Source of the DNA: Acidimicrobiaceae bacterium
Lineage (GTDB): Bacteria; Actinomycetota; Acidimicrobiia; Acidimicrobiales; RAAP-2
Length of the DNA stretch: 41,382 bases
NCBI GenBank assembly: GCA_003153575.1
Contig: PLZW01000014.1
Span: 1,755 to 43,136 of the forward strand
Reading direction: 5' to 3'
Shown: positions 23,664 to 31,348 of the stretch, piece after piece
Numbering within the stretch: the first letter of the stretch is position 1
How the letters are laid out: each line of letters opens with the position of its first letter
Program-made: the position numbers and the translations under genes
The notes under the pieces: generated by a model
Told to the model about the DNA's origin: nothing
The model's database searches: none
The model's input: only the letters and a program-made list of their open reading frames with translations

Positions 23664-23699
23664 GGGTCATTGACCCGGACGCCCCTTGGCATCCACAAT
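23664..23699 (+). promoter_or_regulatory. Candidate promoter and small palindrome upstream of the surface-repeat gene
   Basis: TTGACC (23670-23675) and CACAAT (23694-23699) are 18 bp apart, a plausible -35/-10. The -35 overlaps a 13-bp palindrome, GGGTCA-T-TGACCC (23664-23676), which could be an operator. The start codon is about 100 nt further on. The rest of 23,609-23,799 shows no gene. Confidence 0.3.
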
Positions 23700-23799
23700 G
23701 GGCCGGTCACCCGCCGGACGGCTCGCCTGCGGTCCACCGCCCACCGTGCCCCGCCGGCTCCATTGGGGTGCAGCCCGAACACTGGAGACGTCCCCCACC

Positions 23800-25425
23800 A
23801 TGTCTGAAGCCTGCCCTTCGAACCGTCCCCACCGTGACGACCCGGGGCGCCAGTCTGCGTCGGTGCGACTCGGTGCCGTGGTCGCCGTGCTGGCGGTCGT
23901 GGCCTTCGGCGTGCTCGGTGCCATAGCCCCCAGCTCGAACCGTGCCGGTGGGGCCACGCCCGCTCCACGGACGCCATCGGTGTCCGCCTACTGGGTGGTG
24001 GCCAGCGACGGAGGTGTCTTCTCCTTCGGTGGCGCCGGCTTCTACGGGTCGACGGGGGGGATACGTCTCAATCGGCCGATGGTGGGGATGACGGGCACGC
24101 CCGACAGCCTCGGTTACTGGGAGGTGGCGTCCGATGGCGGCATCTTCACCTACGGGGACGCGCCCTTCTACGGGTCCACCGGGAACCTCACGCTCAACCG
24201 GCCCGTTGTCGGCATGGCCCGTACTCCCGATGGGCACGGCTACTGGCTGGTCGCCTCCGACGGCGGCATCTTCGCCTACGGCGACGCCGGGTTCTACGGG
24301 TCCGCCGGCAACCTGACCCTCAACCGCCCCGTCGTCGGCATGGCCGCCACACCTGACGGACGCGGCTACTGGCTGGTCGCCTCCGACGGCGGCGTCTTCG
24401 CCTACGGCGACGCCGGGTTCTACGGGTCGACCGGTAACCTCAGCCTCAACCAGCCCATCGTCGGCATCACCCCGAGCCACGACGGTCACGGCTACTGGTT
24501 CACCGCGGCCGACGGCGGCGTCTTCGCCTACGGCGACGCTCCGTTCTACGGGTCCTTGGGCAATGTGCCCCAACACCGGCCGATCGTCTCCATCACCGCC
24601 GATGCCTCCGGTCAGGGGTACTGGTTCACCAACAGCAACGGTGCCGTCTCCGCCTTCGGGAACGCCACGTACTGGGGATCGACGCCGCAGGTGCTCAACC
24701 TGCCCGCGGTGGGGATGGCCCAGGCCGCCGGCACGGGCAGATTCACCGGTTCGTCCTACCCCTCGGGAAGCTTCGGGTACGACATCTCCAAGTACCAATG
24801 CCCTTCGCTCGGGGGGACGCTTCCACCGGCACCGCACACAATCGGCATCGTGCAGGTGGAGGCGTCGGGATTTCCCGTCAATCCTTGCCTGTCCCAGCAG
24901 GCGGCGTGGGCGGGCGCCGGCCTCAACCTGTACGTCTATCTGAACTACGGCAATGCGGGAAGCAGCGGCGACCCCGCCTGTCAGAAGGCGGCCGACCCGA
25001 GTTCGTGCAACTACGGGTTCAACGCCGCCATCCAGGCATTCACCGACGCCGAGACCGCAGGGGTGAACACCCAGGTGGCCTGGTGGCTTGACGTCGAGAA
25101 CCCTTCGGCATGGTCGGGAAGCGTCCAGTCCAACGCTGCCCTGGTGCAAGGGGCCATCGACGGGCTCCGGTCCGAGGGACTCAACAGCGTGGGCATCTAC
25201 GCCAGCCCCAGCATCTGGCAGCCGATCGTCGGCAGCTACCAGCCCGCCGTCCCCTACTGGGCCGCCGATTGGGGCATCGACCCGGCGACGACCTGTACGA
25301 ACGTCCACTCCATCTACCCGATCCTGCCGAACGGTCCCGTGCAGATCGTGCAGTACAGCTCGCCAAGTACGCCATATTCTCTCGGTGGCATGAACTTGGC
25401 CTTCGACAACGACTTCGCCTGCTAG
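23800..25425 (+). CDS. Secreted propeller-like repeat protein with a C-terminal GH25-like domain
   Basis: 541 residues. A short cytoplasmic N-terminus and a hydrophobic segment (about 23-43) lead to six tandem repeats of about 42 residues (pattern GYWLVASDGGIFAYGDAGFY then GSTGNLTLNRPVVGM). Such repeats are abundant in Acidimicrobiia surface proteins. The last about 220 residues (from FGYDISKYQCPS) resemble lysozyme-like GH25 or DUF1906 domains: WWLDVENPSAW, VGIYASPSIWQ, YWAADWG and VQIVQYSS. The Asp-Val-Glu triad fits the acidic catalytic motif of GH25. The ATG at 23800 is chosen as the one just before the signal; the frame opens at 23686. Role in cell-wall binding or hydrolysis is inferred. 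Confidence 0.82.
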   Translation: MSEACPSNRPHRDDPGRQSASVRLGAVVAVLAVVAFGVLGAIAPSSNRAGGATPAPRTPSVSAYWVVASDGGVFSFGGAGFYGSTGGIRLNRPMVGMTGTPDSLGYWEVASDGGIFTYGDAPFYGSTGNLTLNRPVVGMARTPDGHGYWLVASDGGIFAYGDAGFYGSAGNLTLNRPVVGMAATPDGRGYWLVASDGGVFAYGDAGFYGSTGNLSLNQPIVGITPSHDGHGYWFTAADGGVFAYGDAPFYGSLGNVPQHRPIVSITADASGQGYWFTNSNGAVSAFGNATYWGSTPQVLNLPAVGMAQAAGTGRFTGSSYPSGSFGYDISKYQCPSLGGTLPPAPHTIGIVQVEASGFPVNPCLSQQAAWAGAGLNLYVYLNYGNAGSSGDPACQKAADPSSCNYGFNAAIQAFTDAETAGVNTQVAWWLDVENPSAWSGSVQSNAALVQGAIDGLRSEGLNSVGIYASPSIWQPIVGSYQPAVPYWAADWGIDPATTCTNVHSIYPILPNGPVQIVQYSSPSTPYSLGGMNLAFDNDFAC

Positions 25426-25430
25426 CACCG

Positions 25431-25510
25431 CCACGCCGCCCTCGGGCGGAGGCGGCGCCGGTCCCGAGGGTCATCCACGACCTGCCGGAGGCCGTGGCGG
25501 CCGCCGTGGC
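25431..25510. repeat. Left copy of an 80-bp direct repeat
   Basis: Matches 31269-31348 in the same orientation with 74 of 80 bases identical, including a 41-bp identical core (25452-25492). It lies just after the stop of the surface-repeat gene. Here the sequence is non-coding; the right copy is the 3' end of a histidine phosphatase gene. The remaining DNA to 25,591 shows nothing else. Confidence 0.88.
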
Positions 25511-25591
25511 CGAACGGTCCCAACAACGCGTTGACCGCTCGGTGGATCCGGGAAGCCATGCGTGGATCGCCCTGGATTCGAATGCCGACGC

Positions 25592-26524
25592 TCAGCCGGC
25601 GGATAGCACGGTGATGAAGTCCCGGATCCAGCCGACCTGGCACTGGTCGGCCAGTCGGGTCTGACCGGGAACTCTCGCGATGAGGGGGGCGCCCGGGGTC
25701 GCTGCGGTGTCCAGCTGCAGGGTGCTGGGGTTGATGTCGAGCTGCATGGCCGTGACCGCCCCTGCACTCAGGAGGGCGCCGGACAAGTCCACCGGGAGGG
25801 AGTAGCCGGCCGCGGCATACAGCAGGTTGCCGTGCCCGTCCTCGCCGATGGCGCTGCGCGGCACGCGGGGGACGTTGCCCAGGGTGTAGCCCCAGTCCCG
25901 CCAGGTGCCCACATCGGCAGCGGGCTGGCCGTTCAAGATAAGCGGGGGGAGGTTCTGGCGGACGCTTGCCACCGACTCGCCCGGTGTGGGGACGGTCGAT
26001 CCCCACACCCCGATCTGGGCACTGCCGTTCGTGTCGATGACCAGGCTGGCCTCACCGGCCTTGAGAGGGAGCAGCACCGTCCCGTTGGTCTCGACGCCGC
26101 CGACTCCGGCATTCGCCTTGAACCCGCCGTTGAAGCAGGCCAGCAGATGGGGTTGCTCGGTGGCACTGACCGCCGGACCTGACTCCGGGCCCAGGGTCGC
26201 CCCGTTGGTGGGCGGCTCCTGGCTGCCGATGTGGAGGTTGTAGCTGACGTTGCCGCGGAGGAACCGGGCCACGGTGACCGGGACGCCGTCCGACTGGGTG
26301 AAGACCTGTTCGTCGATGGCCACGCCGTGAGGCCCGGTGCTGAGCGTGGTCCATCCGGGCTGCTCCGGAGTGAGCGTGGTCGTGGTCGTCGGGGCGACGG
26401 TCGAGGTCGTCGACGTGGGACCGGAAGCTGACGCCAACGAGCAACCGCACGGCACCAGCGCGGCACCCGCCACGACCGCGAACGCGCGCCAGCCGGGCCG
26501 ACGCCGGCTGACGGACCGATTCAC
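25592..26524 (-). CDS. Secreted phosphodiester-glycosidase-like protein (NAGPA domain)
   Basis: 310 residues. N-terminus MNRSVSRRRPGWR, a hydrophobic export segment ending in Cys-Gly-Cys (lipoprotein possible but the lipobox is not canonical), and a Ser/Thr linker. A domain resembling phosphodiester glycosidase (N-acetylglucosamine-1-phosphodiester alpha-N-acetylglucosaminidase type) follows: LLACFNGGFKAN, LPPLILNGQPAADVGTWRDW, RVPRSAIGEDGHGNLLYAAA and GAVTAMQLDINPSTLQL. GTG at 26524 has TACGGT exactly 6 nt upstream. The start region is duplicated before the amidase gene. It converges with the surface-repeat gene. Substrate unknown; a wall glycan is plausible. Confidence 0.78.
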   Translation of the reverse strand: MNRSVSRRRPGWRAFAVVAGAALVPCGCSLASASGPTSTTSTVAPTTTTTLTPEQPGWTTLSTGPHGVAIDEQVFTQSDGVPVTVARFLRGNVSYNLHIGSQEPPTNGATLGPESGPAVSATEQPHLLACFNGGFKANAGVGGVETNGTVLLPLKAGEASLVIDTNGSAQIGVWGSTVPTPGESVASVRQNLPPLILNGQPAADVGTWRDWGYTLGNVPRVPRSAIGEDGHGNLLYAAAGYSLPVDLSGALLSAGAVTAMQLDINPSTLQLDTAATPGAPLIARVPGQTRLADQCQVGWIRDFITVLSAG

Positions 26525-26569
26525 AGGCCCACCGTAGGGAGGCAGTCTGACGGGGGCATGACGGCCGGC
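26505..26569 (-). repeat. Duplicated promoter/N-terminus element, copy A
   Basis: 65 bp covering the first seven codons of the glycosidase-like gene, its 6-nt spacer, the TACGGT box (26536-26531) and about 33 bp upstream. It matches 27567-27631 at 58 of 65 positions. Conservation is perfect over the codons MNRSVS and over the block that includes GCCGTCATG and TGCCTCCCTACG except two bases. Confidence 0.85.
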
Positions 26570-26588
26570 ACCCGGGCGGTCCGGACGG

Positions 26589-27551
26589 TCAGCCACCCGT
26601 GGGTGTCGGGGTCGTTGGAGCCGGCGCCAGGTACTGCTCGACCGCGGTGGCGATGCCATTGGCGATGACCTGCTGATCGGCCGGGTTGGCGGCGATCGAG
26701 CCCTCGAAGGGGTCGGTCAGGTACAGCGGTTCGATCACCGCTCCGGGCATCTGGCTCGGCGTGGTCAGGAAGCCGGCGAGCGGTGGGCCGATCAGCATGA
26801 GGTGGTCGTAGGAGGTGGCCAGGGCGGCGAGGCCCCCGGCCGACGGATCGCCGACAGAGGAGCCGTACCCGGAATCGGGCAGCACGCCGTTGTCGGGAAT
26901 CTGCCATCCCTGGGCGTTCATCGCCGACATGACGTCGCGCTGCAGCAGCGTGGCCAGCTGCTGGTTGGCCGGGGCAAACGGCCGCGCCGTATCGTAGAGG
27001 GTGATCGAGCCGGCGTTGCTGGAGCTGGCGCCGGCGTCCATGTAGATGCCCACGAGCGCATCGGCGTTGGCCAGGTTGGCGCAGACATCCCGGGCTGCCA
27101 CGTCGTCGTGGACCCCGAGGACCGAGAGGTACTGGCCTGACATGTCAGCCGGTGTGAGTCGCACCACCGTTGTGTCCGAGGTGCGTGACACCACGACCCG
27201 GTATCCCTGGGCCTGGAGGAGGCCAGCCGCGTGCAGCTCGATCGCCAGGTTGACCGTCGACTCGGCGACCGCCTGTCCGGATGCGGTGGTCCCGACGCCG
27301 CCGGGGTCCACCCCACCGTGACCGGCGTCGAGGAAGACCGTGCGGTGGTTGTCACCGTGCGTCGGGCTGAGGGCGACGCAGGCACCGGTGGCCATGACCG
27401 GCGAGAGCGCCTGGGCACTGGGTGGGGTCGCCGGGGCCAAGTGGAACACGGCGTCGCCCACCTGCGGTGAAACCAGGACGAGCGCGATCGAAGCACCGAC
27501 GAGGAGGACGGCCAGTACGGCGATACGCCTCATCCCACGACGGCTCTTCAC
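26589..27551 (-). CDS. N-acetylmuramoyl-L-alanine amidase-like protein lacking one zinc ligand
   Basis: 320 residues. A basic N-terminus (VKSRRGMRR) and one hydrophobic signal-anchor precede an Amidase_3-like domain. The first zinc motif is intact (VFLDAGHGGVDPGG, His78), as is the glutamate in AESTVNLAIELH (Glu97). At the usual third ligand, the SIHAN-type motif, this protein reads VGIYMDAG with Tyr170. A glutamate in AVIEPLYLTDPFEG may be the catalytic one. It may be an inactive or altered peptidoglycan-binding amidase. The GTG at 27551 overlaps the stop of a 12-codon leader ORF; an ATG at 27533 is the alternative. Confidence 0.76.
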   Translation of the reverse strand: MKSRRGMRRIAVLAVLLVGASIALVLVSPQVGDAVFHLAPATPPSAQALSPVMATGACVALSPTHGDNHRTVFLDAGHGGVDPGGVGTTASGQAVAESTVNLAIELHAAGLLQAQGYRVVVSRTSDTTVVRLTPADMSGQYLSVLGVHDDVAARDVCANLANADALVGIYMDAGASSSNAGSITLYDTARPFAPANQQLATLLQRDVMSAMNAQGWQIPDNGVLPDSGYGSSVGDPSAGGLAALATSYDHLMLIGPPLAGFLTTPSQMPGAVIEPLYLTDPFEGSIAANPADQQVIANGIATAVEQYLAPAPTTPTPTGG

Positions 27552-27586
27552 CGCAGCCGGTGGCCGCGGCTGACGGACCGATTCAT
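27548..27586 (-). CDS. 12-residue upstream ORF overlapping the amidase start
   Basis: Encodes MNRSVSRGHRLR. Its first seven codons equal those of the glycosidase-like gene. TACGTT (27598-27593) lies exactly 6 nt before its ATG, so it would be the first codon of a leaderless message. The stop overlaps the amidase GTG (GTGA), so translation of the amidase probably depends on it. It may be only a relic of the duplication, but the position suggests translational coupling. Confidence 0.5.
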   Translation of the reverse strand: MNRSVSRGHRLR

Positions 27587-27631
27587 GAGCACAACGTAGG
27601 GAGGCAATCTGACGGGAGCATGACGGCCGGC
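27567..27631 (-). repeat. Duplicated promoter/N-terminus element, copy B
   Basis: Second copy of the 65-bp element (see 26505-26569). Differences cluster in the 6-nt spacer and the start codon (ATG here, GTG in A). The rest of the 27,632-27,856 gap to the divergent membrane gene holds no clear gene or RNA. Confidence 0.85.
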
Positions 27632-27856
27632 GTTGCGCCCGGACGGTCCCGGGCGCGGGCAATCCTCATCGATGGCAGCCCGTTCAACGGACGTGGATTC
27701 CAAGCCCATGACCGAAGCGTCGCTCGCCGAGCGTACGGACCCCTGTGGTGGATCTGGCAGCCGGCTGTGAATCGGCGATGGTAGCACCGGCGAACTCACA
27801 GGGGACCCACAGGAAGCACTCATGGAGCGCAGAAGCCCCGAGCCGATGATGGGAGG

Positions 27857-28969
27857 GTGGAGGTGCCCGAATTGGTCGACGCGAGCAACGCGAATCCCGC
27901 ATCCGTCGCCGTCATCGGTGCGCGGCGGGTATCGCGGCCATCGGAGGTCGGCCGTCCGGTGACGGTGGCTGGCGGTGCAGCCGGATCCGGTGCGACGTTC
28001 ACCATTCAGGGGGTCGACCGGCTCGGCTGCGAGGAGCCGGCAGGGCGCGGCGCCGGAGCACAGCGTTGGAGGCGCCTCCTGCTCCTCGTCTACGGCGGCG
28101 GTGCGATCGCCCTCATCCCGTGGATCGCATCGCTGTACCGCGCCCAGCCGTCGAACGCCGTCGTGTACCACCTGGCGGTCCTGCGGGTCGGGGCCTCGGC
28201 GTTCATGGTCGCCGGCATGGTGGCCACGGCGTACTGGTGCAGGAGGGACTCCCATCTCACCGTGTTGGCCGGTACCTTCACCGCCACAGTCGCATTCATG
28301 AGCGCCTGGTTCGCCATCGTCACCACGTCGGGGGCCCGCTTCACGGTGGCGCTCGCCTACGGGTTGGGCATGCACCTCCCGGTGGTCGTCGTCTGCATCT
28401 GGACGGTGCGCCGCCACCTCCGGCGCCTCGGCACGGCGGATGAGCCACCCGCCCGTGTCGCCGCGTTCCTCGCGATCGGAGCCGTCGCCTTCGTGCCGCT
28501 CATCATCCTCGCCGCACTCGGCGCTCCCTCCTCCCACGCCGCCCACCATCTCGGGCTCATGTGGACAGGACTGGACGTGTTCGAGCTCCTCGGGATGGCC
28601 CTCACCGGATGGTGCCTGTGGCGCCGCCTCCCGATTCTGGCCGTGGCTGCCGCGCTGACCGGCACGCTGATGCTGTGCGACGCCTGGTACGACGTGGTGA
28701 CCACGGCGGGGCGTGCGGAGGGCACGAGTGTCGCCCTGGCATGCCTCGAGATCCCCCTGGCCGTGCTCTCGTTCGCGGTGGCTCGGATCGTGGTCCTCGG
28801 ATGGCCCGGTCGTTCCCGGTCCGCGCACCGCCGCGCCGCGTCACCCCAGGCCGAGGAACCGCATGGTGGCGTCGATGACGTCGAGGTCGGACGGCGTGGC
28901 GAAGTGGTCCACGTCCGGTACCGAAACCAGGGCGACCGACGGCAGGTCCTCGACCAGGCGGTCGGCTGA
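27857..28969 (+). CDS. Multi-pass membrane protein of unknown function
   Basis: Frame of 370 residues. After about 70 non-hydrophobic residues there are about eight transmembrane segments (from LLLLVYGGGAIALIPWIASL at about 73 to LACLEIPLAVLSFAVARIVV). The stretch LMLCDAWYDVVTTAG near the sixth or seventh helix resembles a family of actinobacterial membrane proteins with 'DAWFDV'. No enzyme motif seen. GGGAGG is 1 nt before GTG 27857 but 7 nt before GTG 27863, so 27863 is a fair alternative. The last about 40 residues (after AHRRAASPQ) are antisense to a hydrolase relic and probably not original coding sequence. Confidence 0.68.
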   Translation: MEVPELVDASNANPASVAVIGARRVSRPSEVGRPVTVAGGAAGSGATFTIQGVDRLGCEEPAGRGAGAQRWRRLLLLVYGGGAIALIPWIASLYRAQPSNAVVYHLAVLRVGASAFMVAGMVATAYWCRRDSHLTVLAGTFTATVAFMSAWFAIVTTSGARFTVALAYGLGMHLPVVVVCIWTVRRHLRRLGTADEPPARVAAFLAIGAVAFVPLIILAALGAPSSHAAHHLGLMWTGLDVFELLGMALTGWCLWRRLPILAVAAALTGTLMLCDAWYDVVTTAGRAEGTSVALACLEIPLAVLSFAVARIVVLGWPGRSRSAHRRAASPQAEEPHGGVDDVEVGRRGEVVHVRYRNQGDRRQVLDQAVG

Positions 28970-29062
28970 CGCCACAAAGTCCTCCTGGCCGAGCACCACG
29001 ATGACCGCGCACGTCACCTCGGCGAGGTCTTCCGGTGCGAGTCGGGGCGGCCTCCTCGCCAG
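28841..29062 (-). pseudogene. C-terminal relic of an alpha/beta hydrolase
   Basis: The minus strand encodes about 73 residues reading LARRPPRLAPEDLAEV, then VIVVLGQEDFVASADRL, VSVPDVDHFATPSDL and IDATMRFLGLG to a stop at 28841. This is the last part of an alpha/beta hydrolase, with the acid-loop Asp and the active-site His (DHF). No N-terminal part exists: upstream the frame turns into sequence belonging to the end of the CSLREA gene. It overlaps the membrane-protein frame by 129 bp on the other strand. A broken end of a lost gene, marking a rearrangement point near 29,062. Confidence 0.72.
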
Positions 29063-29082
29063 CGGAATGCAATGACAAGTCG

Positions 29083-31047
29083 TCAGGACACACCTTGGGA
29101 TTCGTAGGCGCCGATGTCGCAGGAGCCGTTGTCGGCCGACTCGTCCGGCCGCGACAGCCCGCGCTGATCCGTAGCGGGGCAACCCTGCGTCGCCGTGCCG
29201 CCACTGTCGATGGCCGGGCTCCCAGCGCCGACGGCCTGCGTCTGCGTCGGCCCGCCATTGTTGGCTGGCGCGCCAAGCAGCGGATCCGTGGAGTTGATGT
29301 CGGTGCCAGCCGAGAAGCCGCAGGTGGTCCCGCTGTCGAGGTTGTATCCGGTGGTCTCCGAGACCGTTCCTGTGCAGTTCCCTCCGGAGTTGTCGGCCAC
29401 GATCGTTCCACCGAGCGTGATCGTCCCTCCACCCAGGTTGTCGATTCCGTCAGTGTTGTCAGCGATGGTCGAGTACGAGACCGTCGCTGCGCCTGCCACC
29501 GCGGCGATCCCCGCCCCGACCCCGTTCGGAGCCTGGCCGGCGCATGGCGAGACGTGGAACCCGCCTTGGCCGTCGGTATTGCCCGACAAGGTGGAGTTGG
29601 TCACCGACAACGTGGCCGTCGAGTAGATGGCACCGCCGTCACCTCCTAATCCCGGCGCAGTGCAGCCGGGGTCGACCGGGATGGAGTTGCCGCCGTTTCC
29701 GCCGGCGTCGCTGGCGAACGTGTCACCGCTCAATGTGGCGCTGCCGGCACTGGAATAGAGACCCCCGCCGTTGCCACCGTTGGAGCTGGAGCCGCCGGAA
29801 CCCCCGGCGTCGTTGGACAGGGTCGAGTTGGTGAGGGCGAGGGACCCGGCGTTGTCGATAGCGCCGCCGTTTCCGCCGGGTCCCCCGGCGCCAGCCACTG
29901 AGCTGGGAGGGCCGCCGGTGTCACCGGTGAAGGATGACGAACTGATCGAAGCCGTCCCGCTGGTGAAGATGCCGCCTCCGCTGCCCGAGCCGGCATTCCC
30001 CAGGCCACCCGTATCCGACGAGAAGGTGCTCCCGGTGACGGTGAGCGTCCCGCCACTCCAGATCCCCCCGCCGTTGCCGGCCAGTGGGAACGGCGTCTCA
30101 CCTGCCGGTCCGCTGGAACCGGACGTATTGGACTCCACGGTGGAGCCGGTCAAGGTCACCGACGCTCCAAGCGGCGAATAGATGCCCCCGCCGTTGCCGC
30201 CCGGGCCCGAGGCCTCGTTCCCCGAGAGCCCAAGTCCGCCCGTCCCGCCGACGTTGCCACTGATCGTGCTCCCGGTGGCCGTCACATTCCCCGTGTTGTC
30301 GATGCCGCCGCCGTTGCCACCCGCGCCAGCCGGGTCAGTCCCGCCGAATCCTCCACGGCCGGCGTAGTTACCCGATACCGTGCTGCCGTTCAGCACCAAC
30401 GTCCCCGCGTTGAGGATGCCCCCACCGGAGCCGCCCGGACGGCTGTTGGTCGGGCTGTCCGCTGCCGTGTTGTTCGAAACCGTCGAGTTGACGAGGGTGA
30501 GCGTCGCCCCCGTATTGTTGTAGATGCCGCCGCCCTGCGCCGCGGTGCTATTGCTGATCGTCACCGAGTTCAGCTTCGTGGTCCCCGAGTTGGCGAGGCC
30601 GCCGCCGTGGCCGGTGCCCGCATTGCCCGCCGTCATCTTCACGTCCGAAACTGTTGCACGCCCCGCCGGGCCGACACTCATGATCTGGTAGTTCCCCGTC
30701 TCCTTGAGGACGACGACCCCCGAACCGACGATGGCGGTCTTGTTGCGCGTCAGGACAAGCGTGCCCAGGCTCAGCTTGTATTTGTTGGCCGGGACGTCGA
30801 TCGTGATGCGCGATCCGCTCGCCTCCGCGTTGGCCTCCTCAATCGCCGCCCGCAGCGAGCAATGGCCGGAACTGTCGGCGCACGTGCCAGTCCCCGGGTG
30901 GGCGTCGTGCGTGTCAGTCGTCGTGTTCACCGTGAAAGTAAGGGTCCCTGCAGACGCCACGGACGGCAACACAACGGTTCCGCACGTCCCGGCAATCAAG
31001 ACGGCGCCAGCGAAGGCCGCCGCTCTGATCCTTCGATTCTCGAACAT
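29083..31047 (-). CDS. Secreted CSLREA-domain beta-helix protein with a choice-of-anchor C-terminus
   Basis: 654 residues. A Sec signal peptide (cleavage near VASAG-TLTF, about residue 33), a CSLREA domain (TFTVNTTTDTHDAHPGTG, then CSLRAAIEEANA), and a long parallel beta-helix of about 450 residues full of GGNGGGI, NSTLSGN and TVSNNTA rungs. The end has the choice-of-anchor pattern NNGGPTQTQAVGAGSPAIDS, then TDQRG and CDIGAYES. Such proteins are cell-surface adhesins or polysaccharide-active folds in many phyla; no catalytic residues can be assigned. AAGGAG lies 5-6 nt before the ATG. Confidence 0.85.
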   Translation of the reverse strand: MFENRRIRAAAFAGAVLIAGTCGTVVLPSVASAGTLTFTVNTTTDTHDAHPGTGTCADSSGHCSLRAAIEEANAEASGSRITIDVPANKYKLSLGTLVLTRNKTAIVGSGVVVLKETGNYQIMSVGPAGRATVSDVKMTAGNAGTGHGGGLANSGTTKLNSVTISNSTAAQGGGIYNNTGATLTLVNSTVSNNTAADSPTNSRPGGSGGGILNAGTLVLNGSTVSGNYAGRGGFGGTDPAGAGGNGGGIDNTGNVTATGSTISGNVGGTGGLGLSGNEASGPGGNGGGIYSPLGASVTLTGSTVESNTSGSSGPAGETPFPLAGNGGGIWSGGTLTVTGSTFSSDTGGLGNAGSGSGGGIFTSGTASISSSSFTGDTGGPPSSVAGAGGPGGNGGAIDNAGSLALTNSTLSNDAGGSGGSSSNGGNGGGLYSSAGSATLSGDTFASDAGGNGGNSIPVDPGCTAPGLGGDGGAIYSTATLSVTNSTLSGNTDGQGGFHVSPCAGQAPNGVGAGIAAVAGAATVSYSTIADNTDGIDNLGGGTITLGGTIVADNSGGNCTGTVSETTGYNLDSGTTCGFSAGTDINSTDPLLGAPANNGGPTQTQAVGAGSPAIDSGGTATQGCPATDQRGLSRPDESADNGSCDIGAYESQGVS

Positions 31048-31052
31048 GATCG

Positions 31053-31084
31053 CTCCTTACGCCATCGCTCGGAGCCTGAATTTA
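31053..31084 (-). promoter_or_regulatory. Promoter and ribosome binding site of the CSLREA gene
   Basis: TAAATT (31084-31079) preceded by TGTG makes an extended -10-like box 31 nt before the ATG. AAGGAG (31058-31053) is the ribosome binding site. Unlike many genes here, this one has a leader. The remaining gap to 31,268 shows no gene. Confidence 0.45.
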
Positions 31085-31268
31085 CACAACGCTCCGCTTC
31101 AGTGAGTCGGCACCGCAGGCGTCACACAAAAGCCACATGCCGGCCCTGATCAATCCCTCGACATGCCCCCACCCGAGGTGTGATCACTCCCCGGTGCGCC
31201 ACTCACTATGAGCCTCCAGAACTCATTCTCCCCACTCAACGCGCGTAGCCGGTCATGGTGGCCTCAGG

Positions 31269-31348
31269 CCACGCCGTCCTCAGGCGGATGCGGCGCCGGT
31301 CCCGAGGGTCATCCACGACCTGCCGGAGGCGGAGGCGGCGGCCGTGGC
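31269..31348. repeat. Right copy of the 80-bp direct repeat, at the 3' end of the histidine phosphatase gene
   Basis: Direct repeat of 25431-25510 (74/80). It contains the last 22 codons or so of the phosphatase gene (SGRSWMTLGTGAASA and stop at 31280-31282). The left copy has TCG instead of the stop's TCA on the plus strand. Short inverted parts (GGTC-ATCCAC-GACC; CCGG at each end of the core) allow stem-loops. Confidence 0.88.
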
